NCBI GenBank assembly: GCA_022695795.1
Contig: MU404061.1
Span: 62,001-126,000 of the forward strand
Length of the DNA: 64,000 nucleotides
Direction: 5' to 3'
Source: Biscogniauxia marginata
Lineage: Eukaryota > Ascomycota > Sordariomycetes > Xylariales > Xylariaceae
Shown: one piece after another, positions 11,111 through 22,100 of the stretch
How positions within the stretch are numbered: position 1 is the stretch's first letter
Layout: every line of letters starts with the position of its first letter
Position numbers and translations under genes: made by a program
Notes under the pieces: generated by a model
What the model saw: only the letters and a program-made list of their open reading frames with translations
Databases searched by the model: none
What the model was told of the DNA's origin: nothing

Positions 11111-11570
11111 ATGGAAAATCAGCTCAGGGTGAAGCTGAGCGGTGGGCTCTTCGAAGCCCGTATTCATAATCAACACCAGGCGGTTGAAGAATCTTTAAGA
11201 CATGGCGGAACTTCTACGCCACGGTGCACGGCTTCGGGGGAGCGGCGTCATTGTACTCGCAACAGAGGCCGGTCAAGTTGAAATGGTGCGATTCCTACTT
11301 GCCAACGGCGCCAAAACCGACGGGCTTGGTGTAGAGGATCCTACAGACAAGGAATCGCGCTTGGACGTCGGGAGCACTCTACACAGGGCCATTTGTCATG
11401 ACCACGCAGCGAACGCCTTGCTCCTGACCGATGCAGGTGCGGATATCGAGCTGAAAGATGCGCAGGGTAGGACGTTTCGGGAGCCCGCCGAACAATTTGG
11501 ACAAACGGAGGTGCTCGATAGGATGCAAAGCAGGGGTATTCGGAGCTCACAAGCTTGGATTCGGCTCTAA
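11111..11570 (+). pseudogene. short ankyrin-repeat gene, frameshifted
   Basis: An ATG at 11111 opens a frame that reads MENQLRVKLSGGLFEARIHN and continues to SLRHGG. The ankyrin signature continues in another frame from 11202: ELLRHGARL, then LATEAGQVEMVRFLLANGAK, LHRAICHDHAANALLLTDAG and ADIELKDAQGRTFREPAEQF, with a stop at 11568-11570. These are about three consecutive ankyrin repeats (the pattern G.vemvrfLLanGA and A.aLLLtdaGAdie). A small indel near 11200 explains the frame change; an intron is not evident. Full fungal ankyrin proteins usually carry many more repeats or a NACHT/HET domain, absent here, so this is probably a relic. A short functional protein starting at 11202 cannot be excluded. 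Confidence 0.6.
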
Positions 11571-13564
11571 ACAGGATATTTTATTGGCTCGCAACTTGAA
11601 GAAAGCCGGTTGCGACGTTCGTGACGCAGCAGTTACTGCAGAGCAGCCCGAACACGTTATCCATATTGCCAATCAATATTTAATTTATCTCATATTAGCA
11701 AAGAGATTCCCGAACGATAATCACCACTTGCAGGATGTATTACCAGTAAACAAAGTCTCTTACCCCGGTGATCTCGGCTTATACAGAATAAGCGGCATGC
11801 TTTGGAAGCTGCAAGGCGGCAACATGCCTTCGTATTGCTAGCAAGGCTAGTTGAGAAGATTCTGGAGTACCTTTCCATTGCCGCTCTCAACATTCATGAA
11901 GATGTCGATATGTGATTCCACCGTACCTGTTTCTAAGAACGCCTGAGCCAACATCACCATACCCTTACGTGTGCCAACTTTCCACTCGGTTAAGTAGTAG
12001 GATAGGATACAAGTACACTATTCATAAGCCTCGTACACGATAGAATAGTTTTATTCCGACTTTTTGAAGCCGACGCGCGAGGCCGTAGTCTCCCTGCCCG
12101 AGAGGGGGGCTCGAACAATAACCTGCATCTACAAGGGGGCATGATCCGGCCATTATGCAGCTACTTCATATCACCACTCGCTACTTCCTAATCATCATTG
12201 GTCCGCCACTGTTGCGAATTGAGCTCCGTAGTAGCCTTCCGAATTTCAAACGTTGAACTACCCCGGTTTCTTAATATATCTTTCGGGTTTGATCACTCTT
12301 TGGGTGAGGTCGGCTTCGTGCAGCGCCTTCACTGTGTCACTACGCATAATACTGCAGTCTCTTTTTTATGTGGCCTGCATCTTTGTGGACTCGGTGACGC
12401 CAAAGTGTGTTCTATTATCGTGTCTTTACTCGCCTTCATAAGCTTAAAACTAATCTATTCGACACAACATAACTTAGTGATATTTATAAGGCCCATCTTC
12501 CTCTTTATCAGAATTACTCAGCTCTTCACACAAATCTACTATCCCGTTGTTCGTGGCACTTTGTGGCCGTGATATTAGATCCAGTATGGGGGTCCCGAAG
12601 TAGGCTTGCAAAGCCTGGACAGCATATATCTACATCTGAAATGAGGACACTAAAGTAGTACGATCCGGGCGAACTATTTTCGAGAACTTATAGTAAGCTA
12701 TTATAGTGTAAATGAGTTGTCTGTAGGGTTGTGAGAATATTCACCGCTAATGATATGTATATATAGGTGCTAGGTTGTGCTTTACTTTTATAAGTTGCGG
12801 TGCTATATCAACTATCCCATTTCCTATTCCCTGAGATCATTTTCTTGCAAGCCATATCATAAAACTCCTGGGAATAAAATTAAACCTATATCTTTAATAT
12901 TCACATAGCGATAAGAGGTGATGAGATAGAAGATGAAGATGAATACATAGACCTCACAAGCTAAGGCACGTTGTCCTTGTCATTTTTATATTGAGTGGTT
13001 CCTTATTGTTAATAATGATATTCTGAATACTTTGGCATTTTCAAAATTCTCAAGATGTTCCGCTGGAACTTCGAAGGTAAGTGTGGAAGGTGTTCGCAAG
13101 TGGTAGAGAATCGAGCAATATATGAATAAAATGTACTGAACGTACCTACTTATACTTATTCTAAACTAGAAACATTAAGTATTCAATGAAGGTTGATCTC
13201 TCTATATATAATTATTTCTATTGAGAAATTCCATATCGATTCCCCCTACTAGAAATATGAAGGGAGAAGCTTATCGATTTCGTTCACATCTCTTGTAGCT
13301 CTATATACTTTCATCTGTTCTTATTTCAAAATTGTACGTAGTTGTGTGATGAGTGGGAAAAGATTTGACTTATTATATTATATTTATCCATATCAATTTA
13401 TGAAACTCTTTTCATAACCATTCTAATAAATGAAGCCGTCTTTGTTATAATGCTTCATAACGAGTGACGTCATCCATTATGTGTATAATCAGACATTAAA
13501 GACGAACAACCCACCCTAGAAAGCTTCACTACGAAACCATATTCTATACACCCCCGCTTCTAGA
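11571..13564. other. AT-rich gene-free stretch
   Basis: No supported gene. Open frames at 11458-11841 and 12198-12572 lack motifs. From about 12650 to 13560 the sequence is strongly AT-rich with stops in every frame. Confidence 0.6.
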
Positions 13565-13699
13565 ATGCTACATAGCATCATCGAGCTTTACTTCATCTGG
13601 ACAACAATTGCCATCGCGTGCTTGCTCTCCCCAATCTCAGCACAGGAACACGCAAAACAAGGAAACCAGCAAGTATTTTTACCTCTGCAACCCGACAGC

Positions 13700-14223
13700 A
13701 TGTCATCGCAAAGCCTCAACGGTACGTACGTCCTCAGCCTCCATCCCAATTTTATAGATTGCGATACCTATCTCATGCACCCACCCACCTACCTACCTAC
13801 CCACTATACTAACACCGCCCTGCCCCTCCCCGGGGGCAACCAACCCCCGCAACAGTCTTCAGCCAGCCCCTCAAGCTCTTCTCGCGCGAGCCCGCGACGG
13901 GCTTCTTCCGGGACGGGTATTGCCGGACGGCGGGCGGCCTGGACCCGGGCAACCACGCCGTGGCGGGCATCGTGACGGACGAGTTCCTCGACTACTCGGC
14001 GTCGCGGGGCAACGACCTTCGCGCGGGGGCCCTCGGGCTCCGCGGCGGCTGCCGCTGGTGCCTGTGCACGGCGCGCTGGCTCGAGGCCTACCGCGCCTAC
14101 CGCGGCGGCCGCATCAGCGTGCTCGGCGTGCCGCGCGTCGACCTCGACGCCACGGAGGACAGCGCGCTGCGCATGGTCGATTTGCAGACGCTGAGGCAGT
14201 TTGCTGTTGATCGGCAGGGGTAG
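13700..14223 (+). CDS. DUF2237 family protein, two exons
   Basis: Exons 13700-13721 and 13856-14223 give 129 aa. The 134-nt intron starts GTACGT, ends AACAG and has ACTAAC about 45 bases before the acceptor. The joined protein has the DUF2237 hallmarks: NVFSQPLKLF, ATGFFRDGYCRT, VTDEFLDYSASRGNDL, GCRWCLCTARWLEAY, and an acidic C terminus. The three Cys, one in GYC and two in WCLC, fit the conserved Cys pattern of the family, whose biochemical role is unknown. The same frame is open upstream to an ATG at 13565, which would add a hydrophobic, signal-like stretch (WTTIAIACLLSPISA). I prefer 13700 because family members start shortly before the NVxxxPL motif, but the longer 174-aa form is possible. 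Exon 2 is very GC-rich against AT-rich flanks. Confidence 0.85.
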
Positions 14224-16938
14224 TCGCTGCCGGTAGACGGGAACGGGAATAGGAGTGGGGGGTACGGCTTAAGGAGAGAGAAGGATAAGGCGGGATGTTG
14301 AGGCGGGCACGGGGCTAGGTGGAGGGTTCAAGTCGGGTTACTGTGTGAGGTACAATGGGGTTTGGGGAAAGGAATAGTTAATGGTATACTCGGACGAATT
14401 GATTTTATAAGGTGTCTGTTTCCGTGTGTTCACTCGTGCCTGGCAGATAGCATGATTATGACGTGGAGAGCAACAAGTGCTAATATAATGCTGCCATATC
14501 ATGCTTAAACATATCATCAAAATATAGTAGGAGACCAGTATCGAGTGGCTAATTTGATTTGAATTGCACGTTGCCTTTTGTTGAGTATCCCCTGTCTATC
14601 GTTGACACTCCCCTCATCCTGGCTTGGTACTAGATACCCAGTCAGCGCTGGGCATCTTGATGCGAATTGTCTTAACGAGCGTCGGCCGACTAAGCTGAAA
14701 GGCTGGATAGGACGCCCTTTTCCCTCCTGCTTATCGGGCCTGGAAAGCTGTGCGGAGTATACTACTTGAAGCTGGGTGTCATAACAAGTACCCAAAGTCA
14801 TGTAGGCCCCTGGGAACCGCATGGCCATCGATCAACACGGGACCCTATCTGCGGGTTGGAGAATCCTTCTGCTGCAGTACCTACGCAATTTACCTGTTTT
14901 TCTCCCATGCCAGAGGGTGCCATGCTCCGAGCGGCTGGTAGAGAGGGCTACCCAGGTGACTCTTCACGGTCTTGGCCTCAGGATCGCTCGCCACTTCTTA
15001 TCGGGTTGGTTGTGGAACGACGTGAGGATCTATCGCCAAGAGGACGTGTAGATATGGTGGGTAGACATTGGGGGTTGGAAAATCTCTCTTCACAGAGCAT
15101 CAATCCTAAGCCATCAGAGTTTACAAGCCGAGATCCGGGTCGATGCTGGGTACGGTACACTCCATACACTAGATGAAAATCCCGAAGGAAAAAACCAACT
15201 TGTTTGATCCTTTGGTGTGACTTACAACAGCCGGGACCCCGGACGTCAAACCCGAACGACCCGGAATTTCCTGGGTTCATCCACCTGTATGTTTCAAGTC
15301 TTCTTGAGGTATGTAGGACGACGTAGGGTACCAGCGTTTGTATGTAGTTAGAGCCTCACCGACTCTTGGTCCCACCACGGGGACTAGGTAGTAGCTGGGT
15401 CCTCTGTGAGGGAGGCCGGCCATTCCTTCTCTTTTTTTCCATCGATCGATAGCTGAGCTCAGAAGCAAGTTCTCGGGTCCGTTTGTTGCGGATCACGCAT
15501 TGCAGTGCTGGACTAGTGTGCTTCTGGAAGCTGGTTTTGGAAACTGGAATGCTAGAATAAATGTGGGCTAACGGTGAGCTTTGACGAGGTAATGTAAATG
15601 TGCAGCATTATTGGTGTAGGTGCTCATAGGCGACGGGAGCTGATATTAGGATGTCGTCGATCGGAGAGGTCCTGGACTAGCTGCTGAGTAGTACGCCGGA
15701 ATCCTTGTCGAACACGCTGTAATACAGCCGGGTCCCTGCTCGTAACACGGCGGGGGACCCGACTCGGCTCCCGATAGGTTGAAGGTGAAAAGAGCACAAC
15801 GTCGAGTTGGACGCCGTCAATGTCGCTAGGTGACCTAGCTATCAGCAGCGAGATTCCTTCTTTCCAGAGTGTGAAGGTGAAATGTTCAACGCGGAAAATT
15901 AACCCCGCGAGTTTGTCGCAGGCCGTGATGGAACTCGAAGCACTATGTATGGTTCTACGCGCATCATGCATCGTTGATGTGACATCGTAGATGTGACATC
16001 GTAGATATTTGACGGCTGGGCGATCCGGATTAGCCCGTCCCACGGTACAGTTGAAATATGTTTGGTTTAGGACCAGAAGATCGGAGACGGTACGGTAGCT
16101 GGGCGACTTGATAGTTTCGCCCGACCAAGCCTTCTAGTGTCCAAGCACATAGAACTGTGTAAGACTAAACCAGGCTTCGGGATCCATTTGGTGTCGAGAC
16201 AGTATTAAAAAAACAAGATGTCTATGTAACTAGTGTAGTTCATGAAACATACCGGCGGGAATGCCAACACATATCTATGTTATCTCAGGTATTTTTAATC
16301 CGTAAAACTCTCAGACATTCATCCCAGACGCCACGGACCCCTGCTATCAGCCATATGTGGTGTTCCAAATGGATTGATGAGTGCCACGACAGCGTGATTG
16401 ATTCCTTGGCATGGGCTGCGATATCGTCACGACGAAATCGACACCCTCGCCTTTCCGGGTCGATCCCTAAAATGAGTGATCACTCTCCTGAGAGCGGTCT
16501 GAGATCTGGTCTTTACTTATTAAAGATCGGTATTATGCGCCGGGATACAATCAAGGACGAGGGCGATTAGGAGAGGGCGCATTGATGCTCTATCCAATAA
16601 GGCACCTCGGGCCTTGCTAGGTGTGAGTGGTCTGTTCCTAAGTGTGTACATGTGGTGTAGGTGGTGCAACAGCGAAGGCGTCAACCCACCCTTTCAGATG
16701 CATAATGCAGGTCGACGATTGAAGCGCTACTTATCAGAGCGGGTAGGTTGGCTGGCTGGTTACAATAAAACGGCGCAGGCTATCCGAGAACGGCTTAGTC
16801 TCTTATGTCTGTAGATGGATGCAACGTACCGAATACCGGACGAACTCCTGAGGCATAGGGGTCACCGAGGAGGATACGTCCGTATGATGAGGCTGTGTTG
16901 GTACATACATAGACGCGGTTCCGTACTGTAAGTCAACA

Positions 16939-16964
16939 GGGGGGGGAGAGAGAGAGAGCGAGCG
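16939..16964. repeat. poly-G / GA microsatellite
   Basis: A run of eight or nine G is followed directly by (GA)n and GCGAGCG. It is a simple-sequence tract in non-coding DNA. Confidence 0.8.
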
Positions 16965-18356
16965 TAATCCTCAGCCTGAAATATCAAATGAGAAAAGGAA
17001 GAATGAACATATATTACTAACCAGCAAACAACGTTTCCCCCCTCTTCCTCATTTTGTTTCTTGTTGTAGTTGCAATGGTGTGTTGTCAGGAACGTTAGAG
17101 AATTGGATGGCGTTGTGAGATTGGCTCAGCTGCTCCGCGCTACGCAACTCCAGGGATAGGGGTCTTTCAGGGGTAACACTAGTACCTAAGCAGGTTATGT
17201 ATGTAAACGGAGTATATGTACAGTATAGAACACACTATGTATTTTAGACTCCTAGAGTGAAACAGGCATTCCCTTTCTTCTATCTACAACATTGAGCATT
17301 AAGACAATCTAACGTAGATAGACTCGTACTAAATCGAAAGGATCAGACCTAGTTATTGGAAATATTAAGGTTTTTCTTTTTCTGTTTCCGACCTTGAATT
17401 GACTCATATAGTTCCATTTGGGGGTTTTGCCGGCTCAGTAAGCTCACCGGGACAAGTGGGTGGTCAGCAAATGCAGGTACAGATCCGTACTTACATATAC
17501 TTTACTTACATGTATGTATATGTGCTACAGGTGTTTCAACTGAGAGAACAGAACACAACTACAGAAATGAGAGAGACGAAAATTTAAAATAGCTGATAAT
17601 TAAGACCAACTCTGAGATATCAAGGACTTCTTTTTCCAGGCTGATCCTCCATATGATGTACGCAATATCAGATGGTATCATACAACTACATAGTGTGTAC
17701 CTAGGCACGAAGTACATACAACACAGATCTAGGGAAAACCTTCGTGGCTATACAAGGTAGGTATGTAGGAAAAAGCGGTCACTTTAAGGAATACTACTGT
17801 AAGATTGACATTGCACTTACAACCCCCCGATGCGTCTACTAGTGGCGATAGATCAACTAATAATGTCAGCCATATCTACCACTTGTTCTACACCTAGTTG
17901 ATCTCAGGTGTTAATGACAATTGCTAGAAAAAAAGAAGTGTACTTTGTACAACCCGAATTAAATGCCGAACGATGAGTTATATGAAATGGAAGTAAACTA
18001 CGTTCATGTGATGTGGTGAACAGACAAATGCATATTTCAATTAACATGTTACGCACTAGCACTGCTGCATACCGTAGCTTAACACTGCAGGTGGTGGACT
18101 GGGATGACATCGCATTAATCAGGGTCGTCTTCAGCGAAGCCACCCACTAAATAGGAGCTTTGGCGGGTGAACGGGAGAGAACCGATCCAGCGGTACAGTG
18201 AAAGTACAACCAATAGCAATCAAGCAATGTACCTAAAGAATGTAATTACATATACAAGATACTTGCTATCTCTGTACTTATCTGCTCAAGCCGCGACCCA
18301 GTTTTAATATTATTGGTTTTCAGGAAAGGAAGCGACAAGTTGAAGAGACAGGACAA

Positions 18357-18570
18357 AGAACAAGAAGAAAAAAAGAAAAAAAAAAGAGAGAAGGGGTCTT
18401 GCTGCACATCTTAGTTAGCTCTACACTAGTTCCTCCAAGAAGGAAAGGTGCGATAAGTACCCTTTTCGCCGATCAACTTTAACGGACCGGACAAGAAAAA
18501 AAAGTCAGGACCACCAGCGCAACCACCAGCGCAACCACCACCGAAACCACCACCACCACCATCACTCACA
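18357..18570 (+). repeat. purine-rich tract and CAC/CCA-rich repeat upstream of the Sec7 gene
   Basis: An A/G-only tract (about 18357-18406) is followed at 18510-18570 by imperfect ACCACCAGCGCA and ACCACCACC repeats. Both lie 570-780 bases before the ATG, where fungal promoters and long 5' UTRs often carry such tracts. A regulatory role is inference. Confidence 0.5.
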
Positions 18571-19140
18571 CACCTTAACCTTAGGTGCTGTCGAAACACA
18601 CTCTCCTAATACCGACACCAACGAACTCCGTTTATGACGATCGTTCGAGCTCCCATTCTGGCAGTGGTGCTCCGAACATAATGCACTTCAATTCGTCTTA
18701 ATAACATAATACCTCCTTATTCGTTCCCCGTTTCTGACATTCGGTGGCCTGCTTCGCATTTCAGTTTGGAGAAGAGAGGACGAAGGGGATAAGGAAAAAG
18801 AAAAGGGAGAGAAAAAGGAAGACGGGATAAAGACACCAACCCGCGCATCGCTTTCTCACCACAAATCAATGAACACGGCTATAAACAACCCGTTTCTCCG
18901 TTTCTTCGTTTCTACATCCGGTCGGGAGTCGCTGCAGGGAAGTACAAAGGGTATCAGATGAACGAACATTGACACGGGGATCATATCACCAAGCCTCCCG
19001 CAATCTGTCTGATCGTCCTATCTTGTCTTGACTCTCGCCCGTCACCCGTTGTGCCTCGTATGGCATTCCCTCTGCTGTCGTCCTACCCTGCCCGTCCGAC
19101 CTAAGGCCATTTCGACCTAGCCGATCAATCGACGCGAGCC

Positions 19141-22100
19141 ATGCATTCCTCTGAAAACAGTCGAAGGGGCCAGAGTCAGAGGCGCCGACCAGACTTGAAC
19201 ATAAACACTTCCTCTACTGTCGGCCGCGGGGGCCGTGATTCACTGCCCTCGACTCCCCCGTTGAGAAAGCCCCCAGTCCCATCAAAGGGACCGCCGCCTG
19301 TCTCGAGCCGCGGCCTGAGACTACCCTCTTCTGCTTCAGCGTCTGCTTCCGCTTCCGCCTCCGCCTGTGCGCACTCCACACCAACTTCTGAAGGGTCCTT
19401 TCTGGACGGTGATTCACCTGTCGATCCCAAGGATACCAATACCGACCCCCCTCGTGCTAAGCTTATGAGAGACTCCCACGACCTCTCCTTGCCCTCGCGA
19501 CAGTTTACCCGTGATTCTCTTGTCACTAACATGCTGAACTCCCTCGACCAATTCTCACTGTCACAGATCAATACCCCACTGGGCAACTCGTTTAACGAAG
19601 ACGATGATCACTACGGCTCGTCAAGGGGTAATATTTACACGCGGTCTATGACGAGTACCTCGCGCCCAGGAGCTATGTTTAGCGCTGGCAACGGCCCCGG
19701 CCCCGGACACGGATACAGCTACAGCTCGGACTACGATGACGACAGCGCGAGTAAGGCATCTGGTCAGTTTTCGAGGGGTCGGCGTAGCAACAGTAGCTCG
19801 GGATTCCAGTCTGGCCTAGTAAGAATCAACAGTTTGCGCGAGCGAAGCCATCCTGGCGCATCTGGCATGCGAGCCCTACATTCTAGAGGGGGCAAGACAA
19901 GCAAGAGCAGTAGTACCAACAGCATCGATACCGGAGGATACGCGCAGGTGTTGAATACGCAGCGGTGGGCACATGGTATAGGAGGTAGGTCATCCAGCCT
20001 TGATTACGGACAGAGATCCGTAGATTCCTCAAGCGCCTGGAGAACCGAGTTCTCCAACACATTTTTAGTCGACGAATACGAGGCGGCCCCGACTCCCACA
20101 ATCCCTGGCGGCCCCCGCCGAATAACCCAACCGCCCACGAGCCCAGTGCCACCACCTCCGTCTGCCCCCGAGCACGAACCGAAGACGCCCGATCGTAGGA
20201 AGAATACGAAGTCGAGAAGTGGCACCACTAAATCCACACCGGGCAATAAGCACAACGGACCGCGCGACGTGCCTCCTCTGCCCACACCCGATATAGACTC
20301 TGCTCCCGCGCCACATATTGGTTACGAGAAATCCAAGGAGGTCATGCACGACAACCCGGCCCCAACAGCACAGCCGAAGGAGCGGCCGGGCTTCTTCAGC
20401 AGACTATTTGGCACGGCTAAGAGCTCACCTGCCCCCGTCGAGCCCGGCTCGGCTCCGGCCCCATCGCCTGGTGGTGAAACGAGCGAACGATCGGGGAATA
20501 AGAATCCTCACATCGCTTCTCAGATGACAGCCCAATCTGCGCCGCCTTCCCGAGACTCTACACATCCACCTACTCAACTCCACCATGTCATCCAAAAGAA
20601 GTCCTCATTTTTCCGGCGAAGGAAGAAGTCGGTTGCTGAACCACCTGTCCCTCCGCCTCCTGTCCCTCCGCCGGTAGATGCGAGCCAGGTAAAAGATGAG
20701 GCCGTTCCAAACCGCGTGCCTAGTGTCAGCAGTTTGCGTCAGATTATGAGTCCCTATCTGAAGAACAGCACTCCATCTACGCCGGGTCCACTTTTATCAC
20801 CGCGACAGGGGAGCTCAACACAAGCATCTGAGAGTGAGACGCGGGATGAGGAAGGCAACAGGAGGACCCGGGGTTTCTCTCCTGAATATGATCCAAGTCC
20901 CAGCGCGACAATTCGTACGGTGAAGTCCACATCGGCTCTGAAGAGCCACAATTCCTTTGGCTCCAATGCACAACGTCGAGGTCAGGTAGAGAGCCCGCTG
21001 CATGAGACACTCGAGGTGCCAGTGAAAAGTGCAAGTAGTTTTGACACGAGCACATTTTTCAATGATAGCAGCGACGAAGGTGAAAACGCACAGAACACGA
21101 GTCGTACACGGTCACACCGGCAGCAGAGCGTCAAGTCGCCCTCTACTATCAGTGAGTCTAGAGACCGCTTTGAGCAGGAGGTATCTAGAAGCCCCTTGCA
21201 CCAGAAGAATCCGGCAACCGAAGACGAGTCGAATCAAGAAAGCCTTGGCCTTCCTCTGGAAGGTCGTCAAGGTTCTGTCAGAAACTCGGCTTCGCGTCCC
21301 AATCTTAGCAGGTCAGCTAGCAGTCTCCCTAGCGTCACAGTGGACGGCGTCGACATCAGTCCCAAGGTTGGGAACGATCCGTTCGACGAGCCAGAAGTAG
21401 CTATAGGAGAGCCAACCGAGGATGATCGCCAAAAAGCAAAGCGTATCTTTGATGGAAACGAGGATTTCATCCAACGGGAAAAAGCAGCTTCATGGATGGG
21501 TGAGGAGGGCCTGGTGCGGCAACGCACCTTGAAAGCTTACATGGATCTGTACAAGTTTGAGAACCAAAGCGTGCTTACCGCACTCCGGCAGATATGCGAT
21601 CGACTGGTATTCCGAGCAGAGACCCAGCAGATTGACCGCATTCTAGTGGCCTTCTCTAATCGATGGTGTGATTGCAACCCACACCACGGTTTTAAATCTA
21701 TCGGTAAGAATCTTGGTACAATAATCTTATTCTTTGCGGCTGACAGTGCATCTACAGACGTGATCCATACGATGTGTTACTCGATAATGCTCTTGAATAC
21801 CGATCTTCACCTCGCAGATATCGAGCAGAAAATGACCCGAAGCCAGTTCGTCAAGAATACCATGACAACCATCAAGCATGCCCTAGCAGACTCCATCCCG
21901 GAGGTATTTGACCAACGCGCAAGCATCTTACCTGGGAAGAGCGCATTGCTTAGCCCCGCAGAGCCAGAAAACCACACGTCTACGGAGCCTGAACTAGAGC
22001 GACCAAGCTGGAGGAATTCATTCAAGCCCCTAGCGAGACCCGAATCACAACTAGGATTCATAAATTCCGAACCTAGCATGCCGGTGGATACCTGTGGACC

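Larger units (their letters stand above)
14224..19140. other. long intergenic stretch, no gene supported
   Basis: About 4.9 kb lies between the DUF2237 gene and the Sec7 gene. Open frames at 14517-14828, 14766-15176, 15624-16043 and 16277-16570 were inspected and rejected for lack of motifs or credible splice partners. Visible features are a G8(GA)n(GC) microsatellite at 16939-16964, an A/G-rich tract at 18357-18406 and an ACCACCAGCGCA-type repeat at 18510-18570. The last 700 bases are CT-rich and probably form promoter and 5' UTR of the Sec7 gene. Confidence 0.55.

Noticed and set aside
15624..16043. 139-codon minus-strand frame with protein-like composition in places
   Set aside because: No recognisable motif or splice partner. 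It contains a small direct duplication (TGTGACATCGTAGA twice near 15979-16006) and may be chance.
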